Source: Rhizobium sp. Q54 (GTDB lineage: Bacteria; Pseudomonadota; Alphaproteobacteria; SMXS01). From it: 7,773 bases of DNA. Each line of letters opens with the position of its first letter. The stretch's first letter is position 1. Location of the stretch: the NCBI GenBank assembly GCA_945872035.1, contig CAMBYA010000099.1:1-7773 (forward strand). The letters are read 5' to 3'. A model generated the notes under the pieces. It searched no databases. It saw nothing but the letters and a program-made list of their open reading frames with translations, and was not told where the DNA came from. The translations under genes and the position numbers were made by a program. Shown in pieces: positions 1-7,773 of this stretch.

Positions 1-820
<820 letters not shown>

Positions 821-933
821 CGTGGTGTGTTCCCGGGGATCGGATTGGCGGCGGAGTATAGGCAAAAGGCGCGGGTGGGCAAGACGCGCATTTTGCCCCC
901 GCCAACCGCCTGGTTCTGGTAGAAAACAGGCCT
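821..933. other. Divergent spacer between argG and the amidotransferase gene
   Basis: These 113 bases separate two divergent starts. The argG promoter lies inside. For the plus-strand gene I see only a weak Shine-Dalgarno-like ACAGG at 926-930, three bases before the ATG, and no convincing -35/-10 pair, so its promoter may use another sigma factor or an activator. Confidence 0.5.
855..882 (-). promoter_or_regulatory. Candidate sigma70 promoter for argG
   Basis: On the minus strand a TTGCCC box (882-877) is followed after 16 bases by TATACT (860-855), five of six matches to the -10 consensus. The predicted transcript would start near 848 and give a leader of about 28 bases before the argG ATG at 820. 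No ArgR-type operator is obvious. Inferred from sequence match and position only. Confidence 0.55.
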
Positions 934-2823
934 ATGTGCGGACTGGCGGGCATGTTCGACGGCACGGCGGAGCGGCCCATGGACCGGGGCCTGCTCCGGC
1001 GCATGACCGACGCCGTCGCCCATCGCGGGCCGGACGGATCGGGCCTGTTCACCGGGCCGGGCGTTGCGCTGGGCCACCGGCGGCTGTCGATCATCGACCT
1101 CGAGGGCGGTGCCCAGCCGATGACCGACCCGGAAACCGGCACCGTCGTCGTGGTCAACGGCGAGATCTACAATGTCCCGGCGTTGATGGAGACGCTGTCC
1201 GGATACGGCCACCGCTTCCGCACCCACTGCGACACCGAGGTGATCCTGCATGGCTGGAAGCAGTGGGGCGCCGACTGCCTGGCGCATTTCGACGGCATGT
1301 TCGCCTTCGCCCTGTGGGACCCGCGCGAGCAGACCCTGTTCCTCGCCCGCGACCGGCTGGGCAAGAAGCCGCTCTACTACGCCATCCTGCCCGACGGGCT
1401 ATGCCTGTTCGGCTCGGAGCTGAAGGCGCTGACCCGCCATCCGGACCTGCCGCGCGACATCGACCCGCAGGCGGTCGCTGACTTCTTCGCCTATGGTTAC
1501 GTGCCCGACCCGAAGAGCATCTACCGGGCGGCGCGCAAGCTGGCGCCCGGCCATTTCCTGCGCTGGCGGCGCGGCGGCGAGCCCCAGCTGAGGCAATGGT
1601 GGGACCTGTCGCTGGATCCGACCGAGGGCGACGCCGCCGACGTGGCCGCCCAGCTCGACATCGCCACCAGGCGCCGGCTGATCGCCGACGTGCCGCTGGG
1701 CGCGTTCCTGTCGGGCGGCGTCGATTCCAGCGCCATCGTCGCCCAGATGGCGCTCGGCATGGACGCGCCGGTAAAGACCTTCTCCATCGGCTTCGGCGAC
1801 AAGGCGTATGACGAGACCGCCTATGCCCGCGCTGTAGCCAGCCGCTATGGCACGGACCATACGGAACGGGTCGTCGACCCCGATTCGTTCGATCTCGTCG
1901 ACCGGCTGGCTGCCCTTTATGACGAGCCGTTCGGCGACAGCTCGGCCATTCCCACCTTCCAGGTCTGCGCGCTGGCCCGGGAGCAGGTGACGGTCGCCCT
2001 GTCCGGCGACGGCGGCGACGAGGTGTTCGCCGGCTATCGCCGCTATCTGTGGCACCAGCGCGAGGCGAAGGCGCGAAAGCTGCTGTCGCCCGGCTTCCGC
2101 AAGCTGCTGTTCGGCACCCTGGGCAGGATCTATCCCAAGGCCGACTGGGCGCCCCGCAGGCTGCGCGCCAGGACGACCTTCCAGGAACTCGCGCTCGACG
2201 ACATCGAAGCATATTTCCTCAGCGTCTCGGCGACCACCGAGCGGCAGCGCCGCAACCTGCTGAGCCTCGACGTTCGCGGCCCGCTCCACCGGGCGGGCTA
2301 CCATCCCATCGAGGTGCTGCGCGAACACTGGCGCAAGGCCGACGGCGCCGATCCGCTGAAGCAGGCGCAATACGCCGACATCAAGACCTGGCTGCCCGGC
2401 GACATCCTGGTGAAGGTGGACCGGGCCAGCATGGCCAACGGCCTGGAAGTGCGCGCGCCGTTCCTCGATCACCGGCTGCTGGAATGGGGCGTCAACCTGC
2501 CGGCGGACCAGAAGATCGCCGGCGGCGAGAAGAAGGCGATCCTGAAGCAGGCCATGCAGCCCTTCGTGCCCGCCGACCTGCTCTACCGTCCCAAGCAGGG
2601 CTTTTCCGTGCCGATCGGGCCATGGTTCAGGGGACCGCTGCGCGAAAAGGTGCGCGACGAACTGACCGGCAGCCTGCTGGGCGAGTCAGGGTTCGTCGAA
2701 CCAGCCTGTGTGGAGACCCTGCTGAACCAGCACCGGGGCGGTGGGCGCGACCATTCCCGCATCCTCTGGCTGCTGCTGATGTTCCAGGGCTTCCTGCGCC
2801 ACGACGCGGCATCGCGGCCATGA
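934..2823 (+). CDS. Glutamine-dependent amidotransferase, asparagine synthetase type, XrtA/PEP-CTERM-associated subgroup
   Basis: The protein (629 aa) has the two-domain layout of class B asparagine synthetase. Residues 1 to about 210 form a class II glutaminase: Cys2 becomes the nucleophile after Met removal, with HRGPDG at 30-35, Arg49/Arg50, NGEIYN at 75-80 and Asp100. From about 235 to the end is an ATP-pyrophosphatase domain with the PP-loop LSGGVDSS at 259-266 and SGDGGDE at 357-363. All expected catalytic residues are present. The length and blocks such as FFAYGYVPDP and YPKADWAPRRLRA fit what I recall of the exosortase A-associated amidotransferase subgroup better than housekeeping AsnB, so the acceptor is probably an activated sugar or glycan intermediate rather than free aspartate. 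That subgroup call is from memory and unverified. The stop overlaps the start of the glycosyltransferase gene by four bases, so the two are probably translationally coupled. The ATG at 934 is fixed by the required N-terminal Cys. Confidence 0.9.
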   Translation: MCGLAGMFDGTAERPMDRGLLRRMTDAVAHRGPDGSGLFTGPGVALGHRRLSIIDLEGGAQPMTDPETGTVVVVNGEIYNVPALMETLSGYGHRFRTHCDTEVILHGWKQWGADCLAHFDGMFAFALWDPREQTLFLARDRLGKKPLYYAILPDGLCLFGSELKALTRHPDLPRDIDPQAVADFFAYGYVPDPKSIYRAARKLAPGHFLRWRRGGEPQLRQWWDLSLDPTEGDAADVAAQLDIATRRRLIADVPLGAFLSGGVDSSAIVAQMALGMDAPVKTFSIGFGDKAYDETAYARAVASRYGTDHTERVVDPDSFDLVDRLAALYDEPFGDSSAIPTFQVCALAREQVTVALSGDGGDEVFAGYRRYLWHQREAKARKLLSPGFRKLLFGTLGRIYPKADWAPRRLRARTTFQELALDDIEAYFLSVSATTERQRRNLLSLDVRGPLHRAGYHPIEVLREHWRKADGADPLKQAQYADIKTWLPGDILVKVDRASMANGLEVRAPFLDHRLLEWGVNLPADQKIAGGEKKAILKQAMQPFVPADLLYRPKQGFSVPIGPWFRGPLREKVRDELTGSLLGESGFVEPACVETLLNQHRGGGRDHSRILWLLLMFQGFLRHDAASRP

Positions 2824-3983
2824 ACATCCTCAGCTTCACCACGCTCTATCCCAACGCCGCCCAGCCCATCCTCGGCGTGTTCGTCGAGAACCGGCTGCGG
2901 CGCCTTGCCGAGAGCGGCAGGGTAAGCCTGACCGTGGTGGCGCCGGTGCCGTGGTTCCCGTTCACGTCTAAGGCGTTCGGCAACTACGCCGCCTATGCGA
3001 AGGTCCCCGAGCGCGAAGTGCGATACGGCATCGAGATCTTCCACCCGCGCTACAAGGTGATCCCGAAGGTCGGCATGAACATCGCCCCGGCGCTGCTCTA
3101 CCACGGGGCGCGCACCATCGTGCGCACTCTGGCGAAGGAGCGCCGCATTCAGCTGCTCGATGCCCACTATTTCTATCCCGACGGGGTGGCGGCGGCGAAG
3201 CTGGCCGGCGAACTCGGCCTGCCGCTGACCATCACCGCGCGAGGCACCGACCTCAACCTGATCCCGCTATTCGACTTGCCGCGGCGGCAGATCGAGCGCG
3301 CGGCCAGGGCGGCGGACGCGATCATCACCGTTTGCGACGCGCTGCAAAAGCCGCTGCTGGAGATGGGCATCGACCCCGGCAAGATCACCACCCTGCGCAA
3401 CGGCGTCGACTTGGAGCTGTTCCGCCCGCTTGACCGGATGGCGGCGCGCAACCGCTGGGGCGCCGACGGCCGCACCATCGTCTCGGTCGGCGGCCTGATC
3501 GAGCGCAAGGGACATCATCTGGTGATCGAGGCGCTGAAGTCCGTGCCGAACGCGTCGCTGCTGATCGCCGGCGAGGGCGAGGAGCGGCCGGCGCTGGAGC
3601 GCCTGATCTCGGCGCTGGGGCTGACCGGCCGGGTCCGGCTGCTGGGGCAGGTACCCCATGACAGCCTGCCGTCGCTCTACAGCGCCGCCGACGCGCTGGT
3701 GCTGGCGTCGAGCCGGGAAGGCTGGGCCAACGTGCTTCTCGAGGCCATGGCCTGCGGCACGCCGGTCGTTGCCACCGATGTGTGGGGCACCTGCGAGGTG
3801 GTCGCGGCGCCGGAGGCCGGCGTGCTGATCAGGGACAGGTCGGCGGTTGGTGTCGCCGAAGGGCTGAAGGCAGTGTTAGACAATCCGCCGGAGCGGACGG
3901 CGACGCGCGCCTATGCCGAAGGCTTCAGCTGGGATGCGACGACGCAGGGGCAGTTGCGGCTGTTCGAGCGATTGATCCGCTGA
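2820..3983 (+). CDS. GT4-family glycosyltransferase, GT-B fold, surface polysaccharide type
   Basis: The 387-residue protein is a retaining GT4 glycosyltransferase, which moves a sugar from a nucleotide donor to a growing, usually lipid-linked, glycan at the inner face of the membrane. The N-terminal half has the acceptor-domain opening FTTLYPNAAQPILGVFVE (residues 6-23), HYFYPDG at 116-122 and ARGTD at 140-144. The C-terminal half has RNGVD at 193-197, SVGGLIERKGHHLVIEAL at 222-239, the EX7E catalytic pair Glu300/Glu308 (REGWANVLLEAM) and the nucleotide-sugar loop ACGTPVVAT. It resembles TuaC-like enzymes, but donor and acceptor cannot be read from sequence. There is no membrane segment. I chose the ATG at 2820 because it overlaps the upstream stop as ATGA and matches the family N-terminus; the open frame continues far upstream only as a shadow of the amidotransferase gene. 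No strong ribosome binding site is present, which fits translational coupling. Confidence 0.9.
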   Translation: MNILSFTTLYPNAAQPILGVFVENRLRRLAESGRVSLTVVAPVPWFPFTSKAFGNYAAYAKVPEREVRYGIEIFHPRYKVIPKVGMNIAPALLYHGARTIVRTLAKERRIQLLDAHYFYPDGVAAAKLAGELGLPLTITARGTDLNLIPLFDLPRRQIERAARAADAIITVCDALQKPLLEMGIDPGKITTLRNGVDLELFRPLDRMAARNRWGADGRTIVSVGGLIERKGHHLVIEALKSVPNASLLIAGEGEERPALERLISALGLTGRVRLLGQVPHDSLPSLYSAADALVLASSREGWANVLLEAMACGTPVVATDVWGTCEVVAAPEAGVLIRDRSAVGVAEGLKAVLDNPPERTATRAYAEGFSWDATTQGQLRLFERLIR

Positions 3984-3988
3984 TTTCG

Positions 3989-4102
3989 CGTCATTGCGAG
4001 CGGAGCGCTGCAACCCAGTCCCGTCGCCACACGATCATCACCGACAAGAACTGGGTTGGGCAAGAACTGGGTTACCGCGCCGCTTCGCGGCTCGCAATGA
4101 CG
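3989..4102. repeat. REPIN-like pair of inverted palindromic repeats
   Basis: A 13-base sequence, CGTCATTGCGAGC (3989-4001), recurs as its exact reverse complement at 4090-4102. Inside this, AACCCAGT (4012-4019) pairs with ACTGGGTT at 4066-4073, and also with a second copy at 4050-4057. Each arm also has its own small hairpin: AGCG-GAG-CGCT at 3999-4009 and GCCGC-TTC-GCGGC at 4079-4091. The GTCATTGCGAG core is one I recognise from dispersed intergenic repeats in many bacterial genomes. The element begins 6 bases after the glycosyltransferase stop and ends 22 bases before the rlmN stop, so it sits between convergent genes and could fold in transcripts from either side. Neither flank has a T-run, so it is not a classical intrinsic terminator. 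Confidence 0.85.
4045..4073 (+). repeat. 16-base tandem duplication inside the REPIN-like element
   Basis: CAAGAACTGGGTTGGG (4045-4060) is followed at once by a second copy that matches for 13 bases (CAAGAACTGGGTT, 4061-4073). Both copies contain ACTGGGTT, the partner of AACCCAGT in the left arm, so the left arm can pair in two registers. Confidence 0.85.
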
Positions 4103-4124
4103 GGAATGGAGCAGCGCGGCACTC

Positions 4125-5275
<1,151 letters not shown>

Positions 5276-5279
<4 letters not shown>

Positions 5280-5779
5280 GAGCCGCACGCCTTGTTGGCC
5301 GCGTCCATGGCGGCGGTGAAGCCGGACAGCGAGAAATCATATTCGGTGTTGTCGCCGTTCGCGGCCATCTCCTTGATGGTCAGCAGCTGCGAGGACTTCA
5401 TCCTCTCGACGATCCGCTTGTCGGAGGCCGCGTCATAGGCCCAGGCATCCTTGCCGGAATTGAACATGGGCTCCTTGAAGCCGCCCATGATGGCGGTGCC
5501 GTCCTTGTTGGCCTTCAGCTCGTAGCGCGCGCCGAAGCGGGTTTCGTCCGTCACCTTCTTGCCGGGCTTCTGCGACACCATGAAGAAGACGCCGTTGTGG
5601 TCCACTTCCTTGGGCTTGGTGCGCTTGGGCACGGTGATGACGTAGCAGACCTTGGCGTTGCCCGAACCGGTGGTGAACGCGTCCCAATCGGTGAGCGTGC
5701 CCAGCAGCTTGGGCGCCGCGAGCGCGGGCATGGCGATGGCGAGGGCCGCGAGCCCGGCCAGAAGCGGAATGATTCTCAT
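5276..5779 (-). CDS. IalB-family (invasion associated locus B-like) secreted protein
   Basis: The 167-residue product starts with a clear Sec signal peptide: MRIIPLLAG, a hydrophobic core rich in Leu and Ala, and likely cleavage after ALA at residue 21. The mature domain (about 145 residues) resembles the IalB family, with DWDAF near 31-35, the strand [10 protein letters not shown] at 44-53, and Cys45 and Cys165, which could form a disulfide in the periplasm. The molecular function of this family is poorly defined. The name comes from Bartonella, where IalB was linked to erythrocyte invasion, but many free-living alphaproteobacteria carry paralogues, so no virulence role should be read from it. 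I chose the ATG at 5779 rather than the upstream in-frame GTG at 5824, because the latter would put 15 polar residues before the signal peptide. The ribosome binding site is weak. The stop overlaps the rlmN start. Confidence 0.8.
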
Positions 5780-5842
5780 GGCACTACCATACAAAGCGCG
5801 GCCGGATTTTTCCACGACATCCACCGTAAACCTGTTGTTCCA

Positions 5843-6370
5843 TCAAGATTTCAGGCGAGAGATAGGCTCGCCGTAACGATGCTCGAGCATCGGGATCGGC
5901 TCGCCGCGCGGCGTCACCGGCCGCACCGGCCAGCGGCCCAGCGTGCGCACCCGGTCATACATCACCACCGCGCCCGCCGTCGCCTGGTTGAGGCAGAAGC
6001 TGGTCGGGATGCGGATGACGTGCGCGCAGCGCGCCAGGATCTCCGGCGTCAGCGACCCGCGCTCGCGGCCCAGCACATAGGCGGCCTGGCGCGGATGGGC
6101 GAAGCTGGGCAGGTCGACGGCGTCCTCGGTCAGCTCGACGCCGACCAGCACGCAGCGCTCGGGAAGCATGATGGTCTCGACGCTGTCGAACCGGTAGAGC
6201 GGCACTTCCCGGTCGGTCCGGCTGGTGTCCGAGAAGGTGTCGTCCTTGTTGTAGTCGCGGCCGACCGTGAACAGGAAGCTGGCGCCAAACCCGTGCGCCG
6301 TGCGCATCAGGTTGCCCAGATTGCCCGATTTGTCGCCGCTCTCGACCCCGATGCCGAAAAACCCGCGCAT
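5843..6370 (-). CDS. TrmH/SpoU-family RNA 2'-O-methyltransferase
   Basis: This 175-residue SPOUT-class enzyme should transfer a methyl group from SAM to a ribose 2'-OH in tRNA or rRNA. Family motif 1 is NLGNLMRTAHGFGA at 17-30, with Asn17 and the catalytic Arg23. Motif 2 is VLGRERGSLTPEIL at 99-112. Motif 3 is IPTSFCLNQATAGAVVMYD at 121-139. The C-terminal two form the trefoil knot that binds SAM. The short length, with no N-terminal RNA-binding extension, is like TrmL, but the target nucleotide cannot be assigned. The frame is open up to 6535, yet the residues before MRGFFGIGVE are unlike the family and overlap higA, and GGAG lies three bases before this ATG, so 6370 is the preferred start. 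The ialB-like gene follows after 63 bases on the same strand and may be read through. Confidence 0.88.
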   Translation of the reverse strand: MRGFFGIGVESGDKSGNLGNLMRTAHGFGASFLFTVGRDYNKDDTFSDTSRTDREVPLYRFDSVETIMLPERCVLVGVELTEDAVDLPSFAHPRQAAYVLGRERGSLTPEILARCAHVIRIPTSFCLNQATAGAVVMYDRVRTLGRWPVRPVTPRGEPIPMLEHRYGEPISRLKS

Positions 6371-6409
6371 GCGCTCCGTCCATGGCCCGGAAAGGGCCGT
6401 TTGGCGCGG

Positions 6410-6438
6410 CTTATACAGGGTGCGACGGAATGGCGCAA
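6410..6438 (-). promoter_or_regulatory. Candidate sigma70 promoter for the TrmH-like gene
   Basis: On the minus strand TTGCGC (6438-6433) and TATAAG (6415-6410) are separated by 17 bases. The predicted start is near 6403, giving a leader of about 33 bases. A short hairpin, GGCCC-GGAAA-GGGCC (6384-6398), lies in that leader. The promoter begins 12 bases after the higA stop, so the methyltransferase gene need not depend on higBA transcription. Confidence 0.5.
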
Positions 6439-6449
6439 ATTCGGCCTTG

Positions 6450-6782
6450 TCAGGCTGTTGTCGGCATATCCCCTGCAGGAACGTCGGCGAACCGCGCGAC
6501 GTGAATTTCTCCCTCCCGCTTGCGGGCCTGGGCAATGTCGTAGCTGTTCTGCATGCGCATGAGCGTATCCATCGATACGCCGAACGCCTTCTCCAGCCGC
6601 AGGGCCATTTCCGAAGACAGATGCGAGCGTTCGTTGAGCAGGGTCGAGAGCGTCGCGCGCGTTACCCCGAGCACGTTCGCCGCCGCCGTCACCGAGAGCT
6701 CCAGCGGCTCGATGATTTCATGCCGGATGAAGCCACCGGGATGGGCGGGGTTCTTCAACCGAATACCTGTGATCGCATTCAT
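6450..6782 (-). CDS. higA: HigA-family antitoxin with XRE-type helix-turn-helix
   Basis: The 110-residue protein is the antitoxin of a type II toxin-antitoxin pair. It should neutralise the HigB toxin by direct binding and repress its own promoter. The family signature HPGGFIRHEIIEPLELS lies at 14-30, the helix-turn-helix at about 32-52 (AAANVLGVTRATLSTLLNER), then SSEMALRLEKAFGVS and the MQNSYDI block near 77-83. The gene starts 9 bases after the toxin stop, with AGGA eight bases before the ATG at 6782. Toxin-first order is typical of higBA. The tail beyond residue 85 is less conserved and ends in MPTTA. Identification as HigA family is strong. Confidence 0.93.
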   Translation of the reverse strand: MNAITGIRLKNPAHPGGFIRHEIIEPLELSVTAAANVLGVTRATLSTLLNERSHLSSEMALRLEKAFGVSMDTLMRMQNSYDIAQARKREGEIHVARFADVPAGDMPTTA

Positions 6783-6791
6783 GGCCGGTTC

Positions 6792-7082
6792 CTAGTGGTA
6801 ATCTTCATAGTCGAGGTCGATGATCTCGATCCCGTCCGCGTCGATCCGGAACGTCATCCGCCAGTTCTTCGTGACGAACAGGCTCCACGTCCCCTTGCGG
6901 TCGCCGGTGAGCACATGCGCCTTCCAACTCGGCACCGTCCGCAGCTCCTCCTCGCGATCCATGTCCTGAAGAAACGAGATCATGCGGCGGATTTTCTCGA
7001 CGACGGTGGGCTGTAGTCCGCTCGGGTCGTCCCGCTCGACGAATCGTCGCAATCCCTTATGGAGAACGTTCCTGATCTTCAT
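6792..7082 (-). CDS. higB: HigB-family toxin (RelE-like mRNA interferase)
   Basis: This 96-residue protein is a compact RelE/HigB-fold toxin that, by family, cuts mRNA on the translating ribosome. Typical features are the N-terminal MKIRNVLHKGLRRF, LQPTVVEKIRRMISFLQ at 23-39, HVLTGDRKGTWSLFV at 56-70, KNWRMTFRI at 72-80 and the ending IDLDYEDYH. The conserved basic and aromatic residues of the family (Lys/Arg at 62-63, Trp66, Trp74, Arg75, the C-terminal DYH) are intact, so the toxin is likely active. The ATG at 7082 has no visible Shine-Dalgarno sequence and lies just downstream of a good promoter, suggesting translation from a leaderless or near-leaderless mRNA. Codon use is a little less GC-biased than in argG or rlmN, compatible with acquisition by transfer. 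Confidence 0.93.
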   Translation of the reverse strand: MKIRNVLHKGLRRFVERDDPSGLQPTVVEKIRRMISFLQDMDREEELRTVPSWKAHVLTGDRKGTWSLFVTKNWRMTFRIDADGIEIIDLDYEDYH

Positions 7083-7087
7083 GGCAT

Positions 7088-7116
7088 AAGATATGGGCGC
7101 ATGTGTTCGCTGTCAA
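7088..7116 (-). promoter_or_regulatory. Candidate higBA promoter, possibly leaderless
   Basis: On the minus strand a perfect TTGACA (7116-7111) is followed after 17 bases by TATCTT (7093-7088), four of six matches. Only five bases separate the -10 box from the higB ATG at 7082, so transcription would start at or next to the start codon. HigA binding here would be expected for autoregulation. A 9-base palindrome, ACGG-T-CCGT (7127-7135), lies upstream of the -35 box and is one possible operator half. Confidence 0.55.
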
Positions 7117-7189
7117 GTTACGCTATACGGTCCGTGAGTGTCCCGCCACCATACGCGCAACCCTGCGGGTAGCAGGATATGCCGAGAGC

Positions 7190-7209
7190 GCCGGAATTCC
7201 TGTTCCGGC
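7190..7209. repeat. Perfect 7-bp inverted repeat, possible transcript 3' hairpin
   Basis: GCCGGAA (7190-7196) and TTCCGGC (7203-7209) form a 7-bp stem with a 6-base loop. It begins 25 bases downstream of the stop of the unknown gene on the minus strand. There is no U-tract on either side, so a Rho-independent terminator is not supported; it may be a 3'-end stabilising hairpin. Confidence 0.45.
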
Positions 7210-7234
7210 CATCGACACCATTGAGAGTTGACCC

Positions 7235-7773
7235 TCAACGCAGCGGATCGGACAGCACAAAGCGCCATCGGCCCTCACGACGTTCCGCCTGCCAGCAGCG
7301 ATAGGGATCTTTATCAGTGGTGATGTAGGTCTGTCCGTGGGTGACCGGCCAGATCGCGCATGCAGCGGTCAGACAGATGCAGGCACCGCCACGGGCCTCC
7401 ACCGGCGGCTCCGGCGGCACTTGCGGGTGTTCCTCTACGACGAAGAGGAACGGATGCTCGAATCCGTAGGTGTCGCCTCCAGGCAATATGTCGGTCAACG
7501 CTGCCCGCAATCCGTGTTCGTCCTTTGATGTAGGCTTGGTCAGCGCGTTGCTGCCCCCGCGAGGAATCTGCGACATCCCGTTGCGGAAAGCCAGGACGCG
7601 CACCAGAGTCACACCTTCGAGCGTACTCCCCTTGTCCGTGCAGACGGTGATCATGTTCGGCGGGCTCCCGGGACGCTTGACCCCGGAGCAGGTGGCATCG
7701 TAGCTCGCCTCTATAGTCGCGGTCGAATAACGCAGATGCCTTTCGAGGGCATGGGCAAGATCGAGTTCCTGTC
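7235..7773 (-). CDS. Unrecognised protein, 5' end cut by the window edge
   Basis: I do not recognise this protein. The frame is open from the right edge of the window to the TGA at 7235-7237, giving 178 residues. An ATG exists at 7654 (139 residues), but the 39 codons before it contain no stop and read as ordinary protein (ELDLAHALERHLRYSTATIE), so the gene probably starts beyond the window. The product has six cysteines (DATCSG, TVCTD, the cluster ACICLTAACAIW, YRCWQ), a proline-rich stretch PQVPPEPPVE and a Trp/Arg-rich end, CWQAERREGRWRF. No signal peptide or membrane segment can be judged without the N-terminus. Codon use is less GC3-biased than in the housekeeping genes, for example several ATA, ACA, TTG and GGA codons, in line with an accessory gene. 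A plus-strand alternative in the same region looks like a shadow. Confidence 0.6.
   Translation of the reverse strand, partial: QELDLAHALERHLRYSTATIEASYDATCSGVKRPGSPPNMITVCTDKGSTLEGVTLVRVLAFRNGMSQIPRGGSNALTKPTSKDEHGLRAALTDILPGGDTYGFEHPFLFVVEEHPQVPPEPPVEARGGACICLTAACAIWPVTHGQTYITTDKDPYRCWQAERREGRWRFVLSDPLR

Larger units (their letters stand above)
7083..7234. other. Intergenic region upstream of higBA
   Basis: This 152-base gap holds the higBA promoter at its left end and a hairpin near its right end. I found no open frame with coding character and no RNA gene in it. Confidence 0.5.

Noticed and set aside
1399..2472. 357-codon minus-strand open frame opposite the amidotransferase gene.
   Set aside because: It is antisense to a fully conserved enzyme and has no recognisable domain.
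2049..2819. Upstream extension of the glycosyltransferase frame by 257 codons, as if it were a fusion protein.
   Set aside because: The extension is Ala/Arg/Gly-rich shadow translation of the amidotransferase gene, while the true family N-terminus begins exactly at the ATG at 2820.
934..2823. Calling this gene simply housekeeping asnB.
   Set aside because: The length, the internal blocks and the coupled glycosyltransferase fit the polysaccharide/exosortase-associated subgroup better, although this rests on recall and has not been scored.
3989..4102. Reading the inverted repeat as a bidirectional intrinsic terminator.
   Set aside because: Neither side has a T-run, and the repeat core matches a known type of dispersed palindromic repeat.
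6371..6535. N-terminal extension of the TrmH-like protein to 6535.
   Set aside because: It overlaps higA, lacks family similarity, and the ATG at 6370 has a Shine-Dalgarno sequence and the canonical MRGFFGIG start.
7337..7703. Plus-strand open frames opposite the right-edge gene.
   Set aside because: They are short, overlap each other in different frames, and lack a ribosome binding site or motif; the minus-strand frame is longer and stays open to the edge.

Overview
The window looks like a chromosomal segment from a high-GC alphaproteobacterium. I base this on the strong G/C preference at third codon positions and on an IalB-family periplasmic protein gene joined directly to rlmN, with argG close by, a neighbourhood I associate with Alphaproteobacteria. 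I cannot name a genus from the sequence alone.

Layout from left to right. (1) Minus strand, 1-820: the first 273 codons of argG (argininosuccinate synthase), whose 3' part lies outside the window. It has a good sigma70-like promoter in the 113-bp divergent spacer. (2) Plus strand, 934-3983: a two-gene unit. It encodes a 629-residue glutamine-dependent amidotransferase of the asparagine-synthetase type, resembling the exosortase A (XrtA/PEP-CTERM)-associated subgroup, and a GT4 glycosyltransferase joined by an ATGA overlap. This pair points to exopolysaccharide or cell-surface glycan assembly. (3) 3989-4102: a REPIN-like pair of inverted palindromic repeats between convergent genes. (4) Minus strand, 5779-4125: an ialB-like secreted protein gene and rlmN, again joined by an ATGA overlap. 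(5) Minus strand, 6370-5843: a small TrmH/SpoU-family RNA 2'-O-methyltransferase with its own candidate promoter. (6) Minus strand, 7082-6450: a complete higBA toxin-antitoxin module whose promoter sits so close to the toxin start that the mRNA may be leaderless. (7) Minus strand, 7235 to the right edge: the 3' part of an unrecognised gene encoding a cysteine-containing protein with more relaxed codon use than the housekeeping genes.

How they work together: argG, rlmN and the TrmH-like gene are housekeeping (arginine synthesis and RNA modification). The amidotransferase-glycosyltransferase pair is probably one part of a surface polysaccharide system whose other genes (exosortase, chain-length and export proteins) are not in this window. 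The right end (higBA plus the unknown gene) looks like an accessory segment. No gene-free stretch exceeds 300 bases; the longest is 152 bp (7083-7234). I saw no tRNA, rRNA, CRISPR array, insertion sequence or phage gene. I do not see convincing evidence for a wholly new multi-gene system. The best candidates for a second look are the surface-glycan pair, the REPIN-like element, the leaderless higBA arrangement and the unknown gene at the right edge.
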